A DNA stretch of 64,000 nucleotides from Starkeya sp. ORNL1 (lineage in GTDB: Bacteria; Pseudomonadota; Alphaproteobacteria; Rhizobiales; Xanthobacteraceae), in NCBI RefSeq assembly GCF_012971745.1, contig NZ_CP048834.1:3534001-3598000 (forward strand). The letters run 5' to 3'. Within the stretch, counting starts at the first letter, position 1. Every line of letters starts with the position of its first letter. Positions 7,727 through 16,582 of this stretch are shown here, piece after piece. Under the pieces are notes generated by a model. It searched no databases, was not told the DNA's origin, and was given only the letters and a program-made list of their open reading frames with translations. Position numbers and translations under genes: made by a program.

Positions 7727-9574
7727 GTGACGCGCCGCCATATTCTGGCGTTTGGCGCCGGTGTGCTGGCTGCCCCGCTGCTCGCCCGGCGCAGCCTCGC
7801 ACAAGTGGCCACCGCCGCCGAGCGCCATGGCATGTCTGCCTTCGGTGACCTGAAATATCCGGCCGATTTCGCCCGTTTCGACTATGTCGACCCCAAGGCG
7901 TCGAAGGGCGGCATCTTCTCGCAGATCGGTCCTACCGCCGCCTATAATCAGGCGTTCCAGACCTTCAATTCGCTGAACGGCTACATCCTCAAGGGCGACG
8001 GCGCGCAGGGCATCGACCTCATCTTCGACAGCCTGATGTCGCGCGCCTTCGACGAGCCGGATGCGGTCTATGGGCTGATCGCGCAGTCGGTCGCCGTATC
8101 CGATGGCGGCACGCTCTACCGTTTCCGCCTGCGCCCGGAGGCACGCTTCCATGACGGCTCCAGGCTCACCGCCGAGGATGTCGCCTTTTCGCTGAACATC
8201 CTCAAGGAGAAGGGCCATCCGATCATCGCGCAGAGCCTGCGCGAGATGACCGGCGCGGAAGCCGACGGCGCCGACATAGCCGTGGTGCGCTTCACGCCCA
8301 AGCGGGCGCGGGACGTGCCGCTGCTGGCGGCGCAATTGCCGGTGTTCTCCAAGGCCTTTTATTCGGCCAAGCCGTTCGACGAGAGCACGCTGGAGCCGCC
8401 GCTCGGTTCCGGACCTTACAAGGTCGGCAAGTTCGAGGTCGGGCGCTTCATCGCCTATGACCGCGTCCCGGACTATTGGGGCGCCGACCTGCCGGTCAAT
8501 CGCGGCACCAATAATTTCGATACGGTGCGCTTCGAGTATTTCCGCGACCGCGATGTCGGCTTCGAGGCTTTCAAGGGCAAGGCCTATCTGTTCCGCGAGG
8601 AGTTCACCTCGCGCACCTGGGCGACCGGCTATGACTTCCCGGCGCTCCAGGATGGCCGGGTTAAGAAGACCGAGATTCCGGACGAGACGCCGTCCGGCGC
8701 GCAGGGCTGGTTCCTCAATCTGCGCCGCCCGCAATTCGCCGACCGCCGGGTGCGCGAGGCGCTGTCCTATGCGTTCGATTTCGAATGGACCAACAAGAAC
8801 CTGATGTTCGGCATCTACAAGCGGACGCATTCGTTCTTCGAGAATTCCGACCTCAAGGCGGAAGGCCCCGCCGGCCCGGACGAAGTCGCGCTGATCGAGC
8901 AGATCCGCGACAAGCTCAGCCCGCAGGCGCTGGAGGAGCTCAAGGGCGATCCCTGGTCGCCCCCGGTTTCCGACGGCTCGGGCCAGGACCGCATTTTGCT
9001 GCGCAAGGCGACGCAATTGCTGCGCGATGCCGGCTGGGTGATCAAGGACGGCCGCCTGGTCGATCGCAAGGGCGAGCCCATGACCATCGAGTTCCTCGAT
9101 GATGAGGGCTCATTGGAGCGGCACACCGCGCCGTTCATCAAGAATTTGAAGGTGCTTGGCATTTCCGCCTCGTTCCGCCTGGTCGACCCGCCGCAGTATG
9201 AGCGCCGGCTGAACAATTTCGACTTCGACACCACGGTGCGACGCTTCTCGGTCTCCACCGTGCCGGGGGAATCGCTGCGCGCCTTCATGGGCTCGCAGGC
9301 GGCGGCGACGCCGGGTTCGAACAACCTCTCCGGTATCGCCGACCCGGCGATCGACACGCTGGTCGATACCGTGATCGCCGCCAACAACCGCGAGGATCTG
9401 CGCACCGCCTGCAAGGTACTGGACCGGCTGCTGCGAGCCGGGCGCTATTGGGTGCCGCAATGGTACTCGGGAGCACACCGCATCGCCTACTGGGACAGCT
9501 TCGAGCATCCCGACATGCCGGCGCCGAAATACGACCGGGCGATCCCGCTGACCTGGTGGGCAAAGTCGGGATGA
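7727..9574 (+). CDS. ABC transporter extracellular solute-binding protein, family 5 (YejA-like), copy 2
   Basis: A second periplasmic binding protein of 615 residues, clearly paralogous to the one upstream: compare DLPVNRGTNNFDTVRFEYF with NLPVNVGTNNFNEQRYDYF. The signal region reads TRRHILAFGAGVLAAP and ends near SLAQ. It lacks the Thr/Ala/Pro linker of copy 1. GTG 7727 is chosen because everything upstream in this frame lies in the palindromic repeat, and GGCGGA abuts the codon. Family features include YRFRLRPEARFHDGSRLTAED. The two binding proteins may widen the peptide range of one shared permease, which is inference. Confidence 0.88.
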   Translation: MTRRHILAFGAGVLAAPLLARRSLAQVATAAERHGMSAFGDLKYPADFARFDYVDPKASKGGIFSQIGPTAAYNQAFQTFNSLNGYILKGDGAQGIDLIFDSLMSRAFDEPDAVYGLIAQSVAVSDGGTLYRFRLRPEARFHDGSRLTAEDVAFSLNILKEKGHPIIAQSLREMTGAEADGADIAVVRFTPKRARDVPLLAAQLPVFSKAFYSAKPFDESTLEPPLGSGPYKVGKFEVGRFIAYDRVPDYWGADLPVNRGTNNFDTVRFEYFRDRDVGFEAFKGKAYLFREEFTSRTWATGYDFPALQDGRVKKTEIPDETPSGAQGWFLNLRRPQFADRRVREALSYAFDFEWTNKNLMFGIYKRTHSFFENSDLKAEGPAGPDEVALIEQIRDKLSPQALEELKGDPWSPPVSDGSGQDRILLRKATQLLRDAGWVIKDGRLVDRKGEPMTIEFLDDEGSLERHTAPFIKNLKVLGISASFRLVDPPQYERRLNNFDFDTTVRRFSVSTVPGESLRAFMGSQAAATPGSNNLSGIADPAIDTLVDTVIAANNREDLRTACKVLDRLLRAGRYWVPQWYSGAHRIAYWDSFEHPDMPAPKYDRAIPLTWWAKSG

Positions 9575-9660
9575 ATGACGTTGCATCTAAATAACCGTTA
9601 AGTTGACGCCGTCGCCACCACCCGCCACCTTGCCGTCTCCTCGGGAGGACGCCCGAACAC

Positions 9661-10767
9661 ATGCTCGCCTACATCATCCGCCGCATTGCGCTCATGGTGC
9701 CGACCATCATCGGCATCATGCTGATCTCCTTCGTGGTGGTGCAGTTCGCACCGGGCGGCCCGGTGGAGCGCGTCATCGCCCAGCTGACCGGCGAGGGCTC
9801 GTCCGCCACGCAGCGCATCTCCGGCGGTGGCGGTGATTTCGGCGGCATGCAGCAAGGCGCGCCGGCCGGCGACGCGACGTCCTCGAAATATCGCGGCGCG
9901 CAGGGGCTGGACCCCGCCTTCATCAAGCAGCTGGAAAAGCAGTTCGGCTTCGACAAGCCGGCCTATGAGCGCTTCGGCTTGATGATGTGGAACTATGCCC
10001 GCTTCGATTTCGGGCGCAGCTATTTCCGCGACATCTCGGTGCTGGACCTCATCAAGGAGAAAATGCCGGTCTCGATCTCGCTCGGCCTCTGGATGATGTT
10101 CATCAGCTATGGCATCTCGATCCCGCTCGGCATCGCCAAGGCGGTGCGCGACGGTTCGCGCTTCGATGTGTGGACCTCGGCGGTCATCATCGTCGGCTAT
10201 GCGATACCGGGCTTCCTGTTCGCCATCCTGCTGATCATCCTGTTCGCCGGCGGCTCCTTCTTCTCCTTCTTTCCCTTGCGCGGCCTCACCTCGGACAATT
10301 GGGACCAGCTCTCGCTGGTGGGCAAGGCGCTGGATTATTTCTGGCATTTGATCCTGCCCATCACCTCCATGGTGCTGGGCGCCTTCGCCACCACCGCCCT
10401 GCTCACCAAGAATTCGTTCCTCGACGAAATCCGCAAGCAGTATGTGGTCACCGCGCGGATGAAGGGGCTGTCGGAGCGGCGCGTGCTCTATGGCCATGTG
10501 TTCCGCAATGCGATGCTGATCGTCATTGCCGGTTTCCCCGGCGCCTTCGTCGGCGCCTTCTTCACCGGCGCACTGCTGATCGAGACCATCTTCTCGCTCG
10601 ACGGGCTCGGCCTGCTCGGCTTCGAGAGCGTGCTCAACCGCGACTATCCGGTGGTGTTCGCCAATCTCTACATCTTCTCGCTGGTCGGCCTCGCGGTGAA
10701 TTTGATCTCCGATCTCACCTACACGTGGGTCGATCCGCGCATCGACTTCGAGACGCGGGAGGTCTGA
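9661..10767 (+). CDS. Peptide ABC transporter permease, YejB-like
   Basis: An inner-membrane permease of 368 residues (BPD_transp_1 family). It starts MLAYIIRRIALMVPTIIGIM and continues VVQFAPGGPVERVIAQLTG, the N-terminus characteristic of YejB/DppB-type permeases. About six hydrophobic segments can be seen. The ATPase-coupling loop is RMKGLSERRVLYGHVFRNA (EAA-like motif). A CGGGAGGACG ribosome site lies before the ATG. The stop is immediately followed by the GTG of the next permease, indicating one operon. Confidence 0.93.
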   Translation: MLAYIIRRIALMVPTIIGIMLISFVVVQFAPGGPVERVIAQLTGEGSSATQRISGGGGDFGGMQQGAPAGDATSSKYRGAQGLDPAFIKQLEKQFGFDKPAYERFGLMMWNYARFDFGRSYFRDISVLDLIKEKMPVSISLGLWMMFISYGISIPLGIAKAVRDGSRFDVWTSAVIIVGYAIPGFLFAILLIILFAGGSFFSFFPLRGLTSDNWDQLSLVGKALDYFWHLILPITSMVLGAFATTALLTKNSFLDEIRKQYVVTARMKGLSERRVLYGHVFRNAMLIVIAGFPGAFVGAFFTGALLIETIFSLDGLGLLGFESVLNRDYPVVFANLYIFSLVGLAVNLISDLTYTWVDPRIDFETREV

Positions 10768-11910
10768 GTGGACGCCGGCGTGCTCCCTATCGAAACCGCG
10801 CCCGCAAAGCCGGACCGGTTGTCGCCACTCAACAAGCGGCGGCTCGCCAATTTCCGCCGCAACCGGCGCGGCTGGTGGAGCTTCTGGCTCTTCGCCGTGC
10901 TGTTCGTGCTGAGCCTTGGCGCCGAGTTCATCGCCAACGACAAGCCGTTCCTGGTCGAATATGACGGCGGCTATTATTTCCCCGGCTTCAAGGCCTATCC
11001 GGAGACCACCTTCGGCGGCGACTTCGAGACCGAGGCGGATTATCGCGACCCCTATCTGAAGAAGCTGATCACTGAAAAGGGTGGCTGGATGATCTGGCCG
11101 CCGATCCGCTACAGCTACGACACCCACAATCTCGATCTGCCGACGCCGGCCCCCTCGCCGCCGACCTGGATGCTCACCGATGCGCAATGCGAGCCGATCG
11201 CCACCAAGCTCGGCGGCAAGGGCTGCGGGGCGCTGGAATGGAACTGGCTCGGCACCGACGACCAGGGCCGCGACGTGGTGGCCCGGCTGATCTACGGCTT
11301 CCGCATCTCGGTGCTGTTCGGGCTGATCCTCACCATCATCTCCTCCATCATCGGTGTCGCGGCCGGCGCAGTGCAGGGCTATTTCGGCGGCTGGACCGAC
11401 CTCATCTTCCAGCGCTTCATCGAGATCTGGACCTCGATCCCGGCACTATACCTCCTGCTCATCATCTCCTCGGTGCTGGTACCGGGCTTCTGGGTACTGC
11501 TCGGCATATTGCTGCTGTTCTCCTGGGTGGCGCTGGTCGGGCTGGTGCGCGCCGAATTCCTGCGGGCGCGCAATTTCGAATATGTGCAGGCTGCTCGCGC
11601 TCTCGGCGTCTCCAACGGCGTCATCATGTGGCGGCACATGCTGCCCAACGCCATGGTGGCGACGCTGACCATGCTGCCTTTCATCGTCTCGTCCTCGGTC
11701 ATGACCTTGACCGCGCTCGACTTTCTTGGCTTCGGCCTGCCGCCCGGCTCGCCCTCGCTCGGCGAATTGCTGGCGCAGGGCAAGGCCAATGTCCAGGCGC
11801 CGTGGCTGGGGCTGACCGGCTTCTTCACCGTCGCCATCATGCTGAGCCTCCTGATCTTCATCGGCGAAGCGGTGCGCGACGCGTTCGACCCGAGAAAGAC
11901 ATTCCGGTGA
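10768..11910 (+). CDS. Peptide ABC transporter permease, YejE-like
   Basis: The second permease subunit, 380 residues. It begins at a GTG directly abutting the previous stop. A first hydrophobic helix (about residues 36-55) is followed by a long periplasmic segment holding LGTDDQGRDVVARLIYGFR, a signature of YejE/DppC/OppC permeases. A five-helix BPD_transp_1 domain then carries the EAA-like loop (ARALGVSNGVIMWRHMLPNA). It should pair with the YejB-like subunit to form the peptide channel. The stop overlaps the ATPase start (TGATG). Confidence 0.93.
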   Translation: MDAGVLPIETAPAKPDRLSPLNKRRLANFRRNRRGWWSFWLFAVLFVLSLGAEFIANDKPFLVEYDGGYYFPGFKAYPETTFGGDFETEADYRDPYLKKLITEKGGWMIWPPIRYSYDTHNLDLPTPAPSPPTWMLTDAQCEPIATKLGGKGCGALEWNWLGTDDQGRDVVARLIYGFRISVLFGLILTIISSIIGVAAGAVQGYFGGWTDLIFQRFIEIWTSIPALYLLLIISSVLVPGFWVLLGILLLFSWVALVGLVRAEFLRARNFEYVQAARALGVSNGVIMWRHMLPNAMVATLTMLPFIVSSSVMTLTALDFLGFGLPPGSPSLGELLAQGKANVQAPWLGLTGFFTVAIMLSLLIFIGEAVRDAFDPRKTFR

Positions 11911-13541
11911 TGGCTGACGACACTCCCCTGCTCTCGGTTCGCGACCTTTCCGTCGCCTTCGCCTCAGAAGAGCGCACCGTGCTCGCCGTCGACGGTGTCT
12001 CGTTCGATGTCCGTCGCGGCGAGACGGTGGCGCTGGTGGGCGAATCCGGCTCCGGCAAGTCGGTCACCGCGCTCTCGGTGCTGAAGCTGCTGCCGCCCTC
12101 CGCCACCCACCCCTCGGGCGAGGTGCGGTTCAATGGCGAGAACCTCATCGCCATGAATGAGCGCCAGATCCGCAAGGTGCGCGGCAACGACGTGACCATG
12201 GTGTTCCAGGAGCCGATGACTTCGCTCAACCCGCTGCACACGGTGGAGCGGCAGATCGCGGAAGTGCTGTCGATCCATCGCGGCATCACCGGGGACGCCG
12301 CCCGCAAGCGCGTGATCGAGCTGCTCACCGAAGTCGGCATTCCCGAGCCCGAGACCCGGCTCGGCTCCTATCCGCACCAGCTCTCCGGCGGGCAGCGCCA
12401 GCGCGTGATGATCGCCGTGGCGCTCGCCAACGAGCCGAAGCTCCTGATTGCCGACGAGCCAACCACAGCGCTCGACGTCACTGTGCAGGCGCAGATTTTG
12501 AAGCTGCTGAAGGAATTGCAGAGCCGGCTCGGCATGGCGATGCTGTTCATCACCCATGACCTCGGCATCGTCCGCAAGATCGCCGACCGGGTCTGCGTGA
12601 TGAACAATGGCAAGATCGTCGAGACCGGCCCGGTCGCGGAGGTGTTCCGCGCCCCGCAGCATCCCTATACGCGCGAACTGATCGCAGCCCAGCCCAAGGG
12701 CGACCCGGCGCTGCCGCACCCCAACGAGCCGGTGGTGATGGAGACCACGAACCTCAAGGTCTGGTTCCCGATCAAGCGCGGCGTGCTGCGCAAGACCGTC
12801 GGCCATATCAAGGCGGTGGACGGCGTCTCGGTTGCCGTCCGCAAGGGCGAGACGCTCGGCGTGGTCGGCGAGAGCGGCTCCGGCAAGACCACGCTCGGCC
12901 TCGCGCTGATCCGGCTGATCTCCAGCAACGGGCCGATCGTCTTCATGGGCAAGCCGGTGGATACGCTCGGCTTCAAGGAGATGCGCCCGCAGCGCAGCGA
13001 GATGCAGATCGTGTTCCAGGACCCGTTCGGCTCGCTCAGCCCGCGCATGTCCATTGCCGATATCATCGGCGAGGGTCTGCGGGTGCACCAGCCGAAGCTG
13101 TCCGCCACCGAGCGCGACGACAAGGTGGTCGCTGCCTTGAAGGATGTCGGGCTCGACCCGTCGAGCCGCCACCGCTACCCGCACGAATTCTCCGGCGGCC
13201 AGCGCCAGCGCGTCGCCATTGCCCGCGCCGCGGTGCTGGAGCCCTCCTTCATCGTGCTCGACGAGCCGACCAGCGCGCTCGACATGATCGTGCAGGCGCA
13301 GATCGTCGACCTGCTGCGCGATCTCCAGCAGCGGCGCGGCCTCACCTACATGTTCATCAGCCACGACCTGCGCGTCGTCGCCGCGCTGGCCTCGCGCATA
13401 TTGGTGATGCGCTACGGCAAGGTGGTGGAGCAGGGCGCTGCCGTCGACATCTTCAAGAACCCGCAAAGCGACTACACGCGAGCGCTGTTTGCGGCGGCCT
13501 TCAATCTCGAGACGGCGCCGGGCGCCGCGGTGGCGCAATGA
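11910..13541 (+). CDS. Peptide ABC transporter ATP-binding protein with two ATPase domains, YejF-like
   Basis: The energising subunit, 543 residues with two complete nucleotide-binding domains as in YejF. Domain 1 has Walker A GESGSGKS, signature LSGGQRQRV and Walker [13 protein letters not shown]. Domain 2 has [17 protein letters not shown] and [12 protein letters not shown]. Each domain ends with an oligopeptide-transporter-type tail ([24 protein letters not shown]). The ATG at 11910 shares a base with the preceding stop, so translation is coupled; the much longer open frame upstream is only a shadow of the permease. This completes an A-A-B-E-F type peptide importer. Confidence 0.94.
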   Translation: MADDTPLLSVRDLSVAFASEERTVLAVDGVSFDVRRGETVALVGESGSGKSVTALSVLKLLPPSATHPSGEVRFNGENLIAMNERQIRKVRGNDVTMVFQEPMTSLNPLHTVERQIAEVLSIHRGITGDAARKRVIELLTEVGIPEPETRLGSYPHQLSGGQRQRVMIAVALANEPKLLIADEPTTALDVTVQAQILKLLKELQSRLGMAMLFITHDLGIVRKIADRVCVMNNGKIVETGPVAEVFRAPQHPYTRELIAAQPKGDPALPHPNEPVVMETTNLKVWFPIKRGVLRKTVGHIKAVDGVSVAVRKGETLGVVGESGSGKTTLGLALIRLISSNGPIVFMGKPVDTLGFKEMRPQRSEMQIVFQDPFGSLSPRMSIADIIGEGLRVHQPKLSATERDDKVVAALKDVGLDPSSRHRYPHEFSGGQRQRVAIARAAVLEPSFIVLDEPTSALDMIVQAQIVDLLRDLQQRRGLTYMFISHDLRVVAALASRILVMRYGKVVEQGAAVDIFKNPQSDYTRALFAAAFNLETAPGAAVAQ

Positions 13542-14173
13542 ACGTTCCCTTCCAGCCCCATGCCGTCGACGGCGCGATCGAGGATCGCGTCGCCGATGTC
13601 GCGGTCGGCCCGGCGCAGCCGCTCGCCGACGGCTTCCGGCCTTATGACCGCTTCGAGGTGCGCGACGGCAGCGCCCACTTCACCCGCGACATATTGCGGG
13701 TCGGCGATGTGGTGGCGGTGCTGGCGCTCGACCCGGTGCGCGAACGCTTCGTGCTGATCCGCCAATTCCGGCTCGCCGCCCATCTCGCCACCGGCAGGGG
13801 CGACATCGTCGAACTGGTCGCCGGCCGCGTCGATGAGGGCGAGAGCGCGGAAGCCGCGGCGCGGCGCGAATGCCGGGAGGAGATCGGCGTGGCACCACGC
13901 GCGCTGCTGCGCGTCTTCAGCTACTTGCCGACGCCGGGCGTGACCGACGAACGATGCACGCTGTTCCTTGCGCTGGTCGATTCCACGAAGGTTCCGGCGC
14001 ACGCCGGCCTCGCCGACGAGACCGAAGCGACCCACCCCTTCACGGTGCCGGTCACTGATGCTTTGGCGGCAGTCGAGGCCGGGGCGGCCGGCAATCTCTT
14101 CCTCATCAGCGCGCTGCAATGGTATGCGCTGAACCCCGCTCGCATCGCCTCATTGATCGAAGGCCGGACTTGA
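13538..14173 (+). CDS. Nudix hydrolase, ADP-ribose pyrophosphatase-like
   Basis: A 211-residue Nudix enzyme. The Nudix box is complete from G to IGV (GRVDEGESAEAAARRECREE followed by IGV, about residues 98-120), with the catalytic REC-REE glutamates. An N-terminal beta-rich extension and a following proline in LPTPGVTDE suggest the ADP-ribose/NDP-sugar pyrophosphatase group (NudF-like) that hydrolyses ADP-ribose to AMP and ribose-5-phosphate. Its start overlaps the ATPase stop by 4 bases (ATGA). Attachment to the peptide transporter operon is probably for expression only. Confidence 0.88.
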   Translation: MNVPFQPHAVDGAIEDRVADVAVGPAQPLADGFRPYDRFEVRDGSAHFTRDILRVGDVVAVLALDPVRERFVLIRQFRLAAHLATGRGDIVELVAGRVDEGESAEAAARRECREEIGVAPRALLRVFSYLPTPGVTDERCTLFLALVDSTKVPAHAGLADETEATHPFTVPVTDALAAVEAGAAGNLFLISALQWYALNPARIASLIEGRT

Positions 14174-15114
14174 ACGCCATCCTCCTCGCCATGACGGGCA
14201 TGGAGCCCGAAACCTGGGTTGCGCGCCTCAAGGCGCTCGACCCGGATCGCGACGTCCGTGCGTGGCCGGAGGTCGGTAATCCCCAGGAGATCGCCTATGC
14301 GATGGCCTGGAAGCCCGAAACCGGCGCGCTCGACGGGCTTACCAACCTCAAGGCGGTGTTCTCGCTCGGCGCCGGTGTCGATGCGCTGCTCGCCATTGAC
14401 GGCCTGCCCGACGTGCCGCTGGTGCGCGTGGTCGACCCCGACCTCACCATGCGCATGTCGGAATTCGTCGTGCTGAATGTGCTGCTGCACCATCGCCACA
14501 TGCTGCGGGCGCTCGACGACCAGCGGGCCAGGCGCTGGGAGCCGCGCGACCAGCCGGCGGCCTCCAGCGTGCGGGTCGGCATACTCGGCCTTGGCGAGCT
14601 CGGTCTCGACGCCGCGCGCAAGCTGACGATGATGGGGTTCCAGGTTGCCGGCTGGAGCCGCAGCGCCAGGCAATGCGCTGGCATTGCCACCTATTCGGGT
14701 GAAGCCGGGCTCAAGCAATTGCTTGGCCGTACCGATATCCTCGTCGTGCTGCTGCCCTTGACCCCCGCGACCACCGGCATCATCGACGCCGCGCTGCTGC
14801 GTGGACTCGCGCAGGACGGCGCGCTGGGCGCGCCGGTGCTGATCAATGCCGGGCGCGGCGGGCTGCAGAATGAGGCGGATGTGCTCGCTGCGCTCGACGA
14901 TGGCACGCTGCTCGCCGCCTCGCTCGACGTGTTCGTGACCGAGCCGCTGCCGGAGACGAGCCCGTTCTGGACGCATCCGAAGGTGATCGTCACTCCGCAT
15001 GTCGGTGCCGACAGCGATCCCGAGGCACTGGCGCGCTATCTCATGGGCCAGGTCCACCGCTTCGAGGCCGGGGAAGGGCTGGCGAATGTGGTGGATCGGG
15101 CGGCGGGATATTAG
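14170..15114 (+). CDS. ghrA: Glyoxylate/hydroxypyruvate reductase A-like 2-hydroxyacid dehydrogenase
   Basis: An NAD(P)H-dependent D-2-hydroxyacid dehydrogenase of 314 residues in the GhrA subgroup, expected to reduce glyoxylate and hydroxypyruvate. The Rossmann signature is VGILGLGELGLDAARKL. The catalytic region shows INAGRGGLQNEADVLAAL (Arg region), TEPLPETSPFWTHP (Glu region) and VTPHVGAD (catalytic His). A TTG at 14170 overlapping the Nudix stop is taken as start (LNAILLAMTG...). An ATG seven codons later (14191) is an alternative. It is the last gene of the block beginning at 5619; its stop touches the stop of the convergent NlpC gene. Confidence 0.88.
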   Translation: MNAILLAMTGMEPETWVARLKALDPDRDVRAWPEVGNPQEIAYAMAWKPETGALDGLTNLKAVFSLGAGVDALLAIDGLPDVPLVRVVDPDLTMRMSEFVVLNVLLHHRHMLRALDDQRARRWEPRDQPAASSVRVGILGLGELGLDAARKLTMMGFQVAGWSRSARQCAGIATYSGEAGLKQLLGRTDILVVLLPLTPATTGIIDAALLRGLAQDGALGAPVLINAGRGGLQNEADVLAALDDGTLLAASLDVFVTEPLPETSPFWTHPKVIVTPHVGADSDPEALARYLMGQVHRFEAGEGLANVVDRAAGY

Positions 15115-15971
15115 TCCAGGCGCTTCACCGTACGCACCGGCGCGCTGGCGGCCTCGATGCGCAGCAGCGCTTCGGACAGCGGCTCGCGCACCACGGCCAT
15201 GAAGAAGGCGGTGGCGTGCAGCAGCGTTGCCTCGTCTTCGACAATGCCGACATGGCCGGGCCAGAAGATCAGGTCGCCGCGCTTCAGTTCCGTGGCGTCA
15301 CCGGAGAACGGCACCGCCTTGCCCAAAGCCGCCTCCTGCATGTCGCTGTCGCGCGGGCAGGCTATGCCGCAGGCCGTGAGCGCGACCTGCACCAGGCCGG
15401 AACAATCCATCCCCGCGCCGGAACGACCGCCCCAGAGATAGGGCAGGCCGAGGAAACGTGCCGCAACCGCGACGAAATCCGTCTCCTTCGCCTCCAGCGG
15501 CGCGAGATGGCCGGCGAAGATGAAACCGCCCTCGGTCACCGCAAAGCGTTCCCGCGTGCCGGTGACGACCAGCCGGCTGCCGAACGATAGCAATGCGGTC
15601 GGCGGCAGCTTGATGCTCGGGCCGGGAAACACCGGGGTGCGCAGCGCCGTCACCTTGTGGGTCGGCGCTCCATCGAGCGGCGCCAGCGCCTCGGCCGAGA
15701 GCCAGCCGACATAGTGGTCGGCATCGAGCTGGCCCCAGGCCCAGCCCTCCTCGGTGATCTCGAACACCGTCACGCTCTCGCCGAACAGCGCCTCGGTGAC
15801 CAGCGGGGCTTCCGGCGAGGGCTGCGCCTTCATCGGCGCGACCGGCCACGCGATGACGTGCCGCGTGCCCTCGACGAAGCGCGCGGCTTCCACCGTGCCG
15901 GCGAGACGGGCGCTCGCAAGGTCAGGGCGGGCAGGCGTCAGGCGCGGATCGAAAGCGTTCATGGCGGACAT
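15111..15971 (-). CDS. NlpC/P60 family peptidase with SH3-like domain
   Basis: A putative gamma-D-glutamyl-diamino acid endopeptidase acting on peptidoglycan peptides, 286 residues. An SH3-like region (about 55-150) with GWAWGQLDADHYVGWLSAEA precedes the NlpC/P60 domain. The catalytic Cys is in GRSGAGMDCSGLVQ and the His in FWPGHVGIV, with a further His in TLLHATAFF. No signal peptide is visible, so a cytoplasmic role in recycling imported muropeptides is possible. ATG 15971 is used; ATG 15962 is an equal alternative. It overlaps the ghrA stop by 4 bases, tail to tail. Confidence 0.88.
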   Translation of the reverse strand: MSAMNAFDPRLTPARPDLASARLAGTVEAARFVEGTRHVIAWPVAPMKAQPSPEAPLVTEALFGESVTVFEITEEGWAWGQLDADHYVGWLSAEALAPLDGAPTHKVTALRTPVFPGPSIKLPPTALLSFGSRLVVTGTRERFAVTEGGFIFAGHLAPLEAKETDFVAVAARFLGLPYLWGGRSGAGMDCSGLVQVALTACGIACPRDSDMQEAALGKAVPFSGDATELKRGDLIFWPGHVGIVEDEATLLHATAFFMAVVREPLSEALLRIEAASAPVRTVKRLD

Positions 15972-16000
15972 TATCTCACAGATTCATCGCGGAAGCGCCG

Positions 16001-16351
16001 TCATCGGGGAAGCGCCTTGGCGATGGCGACGACGTGATCGCCAAGGCGCTCCAGATAGAGCGCGCCCTCGACCGTGCGCTGGATTACCACATTGCGGCGG
16101 TCGGCCTCGTCGCGGCGGCGCGAGACGAGGCGGAGTTCGCCCATGCTGTCCAGCGCGCGGGTGATAACCGGCTTGGTGACGCCGAGCTTGGCGGCGAGCC
16201 CGCGCACGGTATGCGGCGGTGCTTCCAGATAGACCGTCAGCAATACCGCGAGCTGGCGCTGGCTGAGGTCGGGACTATCGTCGCGCACCTGGGTCAGCGC
16301 CAGCTCGTGCAGCAGGCGCAGCGCCTGGGACGGGCGCATCTCGACGGCCAT
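16001..16351 (-). CDS. MarR family transcriptional regulator
   Basis: A small winged-helix regulator of 116 residues. The HTH region reads HTVRGLAAKLGVTKPVITRALDSM, followed by the wing LVSRRRDEADRRNVV that is typical of MarR proteins. The N-terminal region LSQRQLAVLLTVYLE also fits. It is shorter than most MarR proteins, with a minimal dimerisation region. GGAG sits about 5 bases before the ATG. It lies 29 bp upstream of the NlpC gene on the same strand and may be cotranscribed with it. Its target and ligand are unknown. Confidence 0.85.
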   Translation of the reverse strand: MAVEMRPSQALRLLHELALTQVRDDSPDLSQRQLAVLLTVYLEAPPHTVRGLAAKLGVTKPVITRALDSMGELRLVSRRRDEADRRNVVIQRTVEGALYLERLGDHVVAIAKALPR

Positions 16352-16469
16352 GGTCGCTCCGGCGGTGGGTCAGGTTCGCGATCGTTACGGGTGCGTATTG
16401 TTTCTCCCACTATGGCGGCGAGCCGGCAACAAATGTTTAAGGGCGCTGGGGAAAGTCGGCATGAGTGAG

Positions 16470-16565
16470 CATCCTTCGAGGCCCGCTTCGCGGGCACCTC
16501 AGGATGACGTGGTTGTAAAAGCAACGTCATCCTGAGGTGCCGGCCAAAGGCCGGCCTCGAAGGAT
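16470..16565. repeat. Dispersed palindromic repeat, family B (copy 1)
   Basis: An inverted repeat of two nested hairpins: outer arms CATCCTTCGAGGC and GCCTCGAAGGAT, inner arms CACCTCAGGATGACG and CGTCATCCTGAGGTGC. It lies just downstream of the leucyl aminopeptidase gene (minus strand). Related copies are at 24473 and 48561. Confidence 0.8.
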
Positions 16566-16582
16566 CCTGAAGCAAATCACCC

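Noticed and set aside
5526..7802. A 758-codon open frame on the minus strand across the first binding-protein gene
   Set aside because: It is antisense to a well-supported ABC binding protein, is Arg/His/Ala-rich in the way of GC-rich shadow frames, and has no recognisable domain.
9598..11187. A 529-codon minus-strand frame across the two permeases
   Set aside because: The permeases show conserved membrane and EAA-like motifs and overlapping operon starts; the antisense frame is His/Glu-rich shadow sequence.
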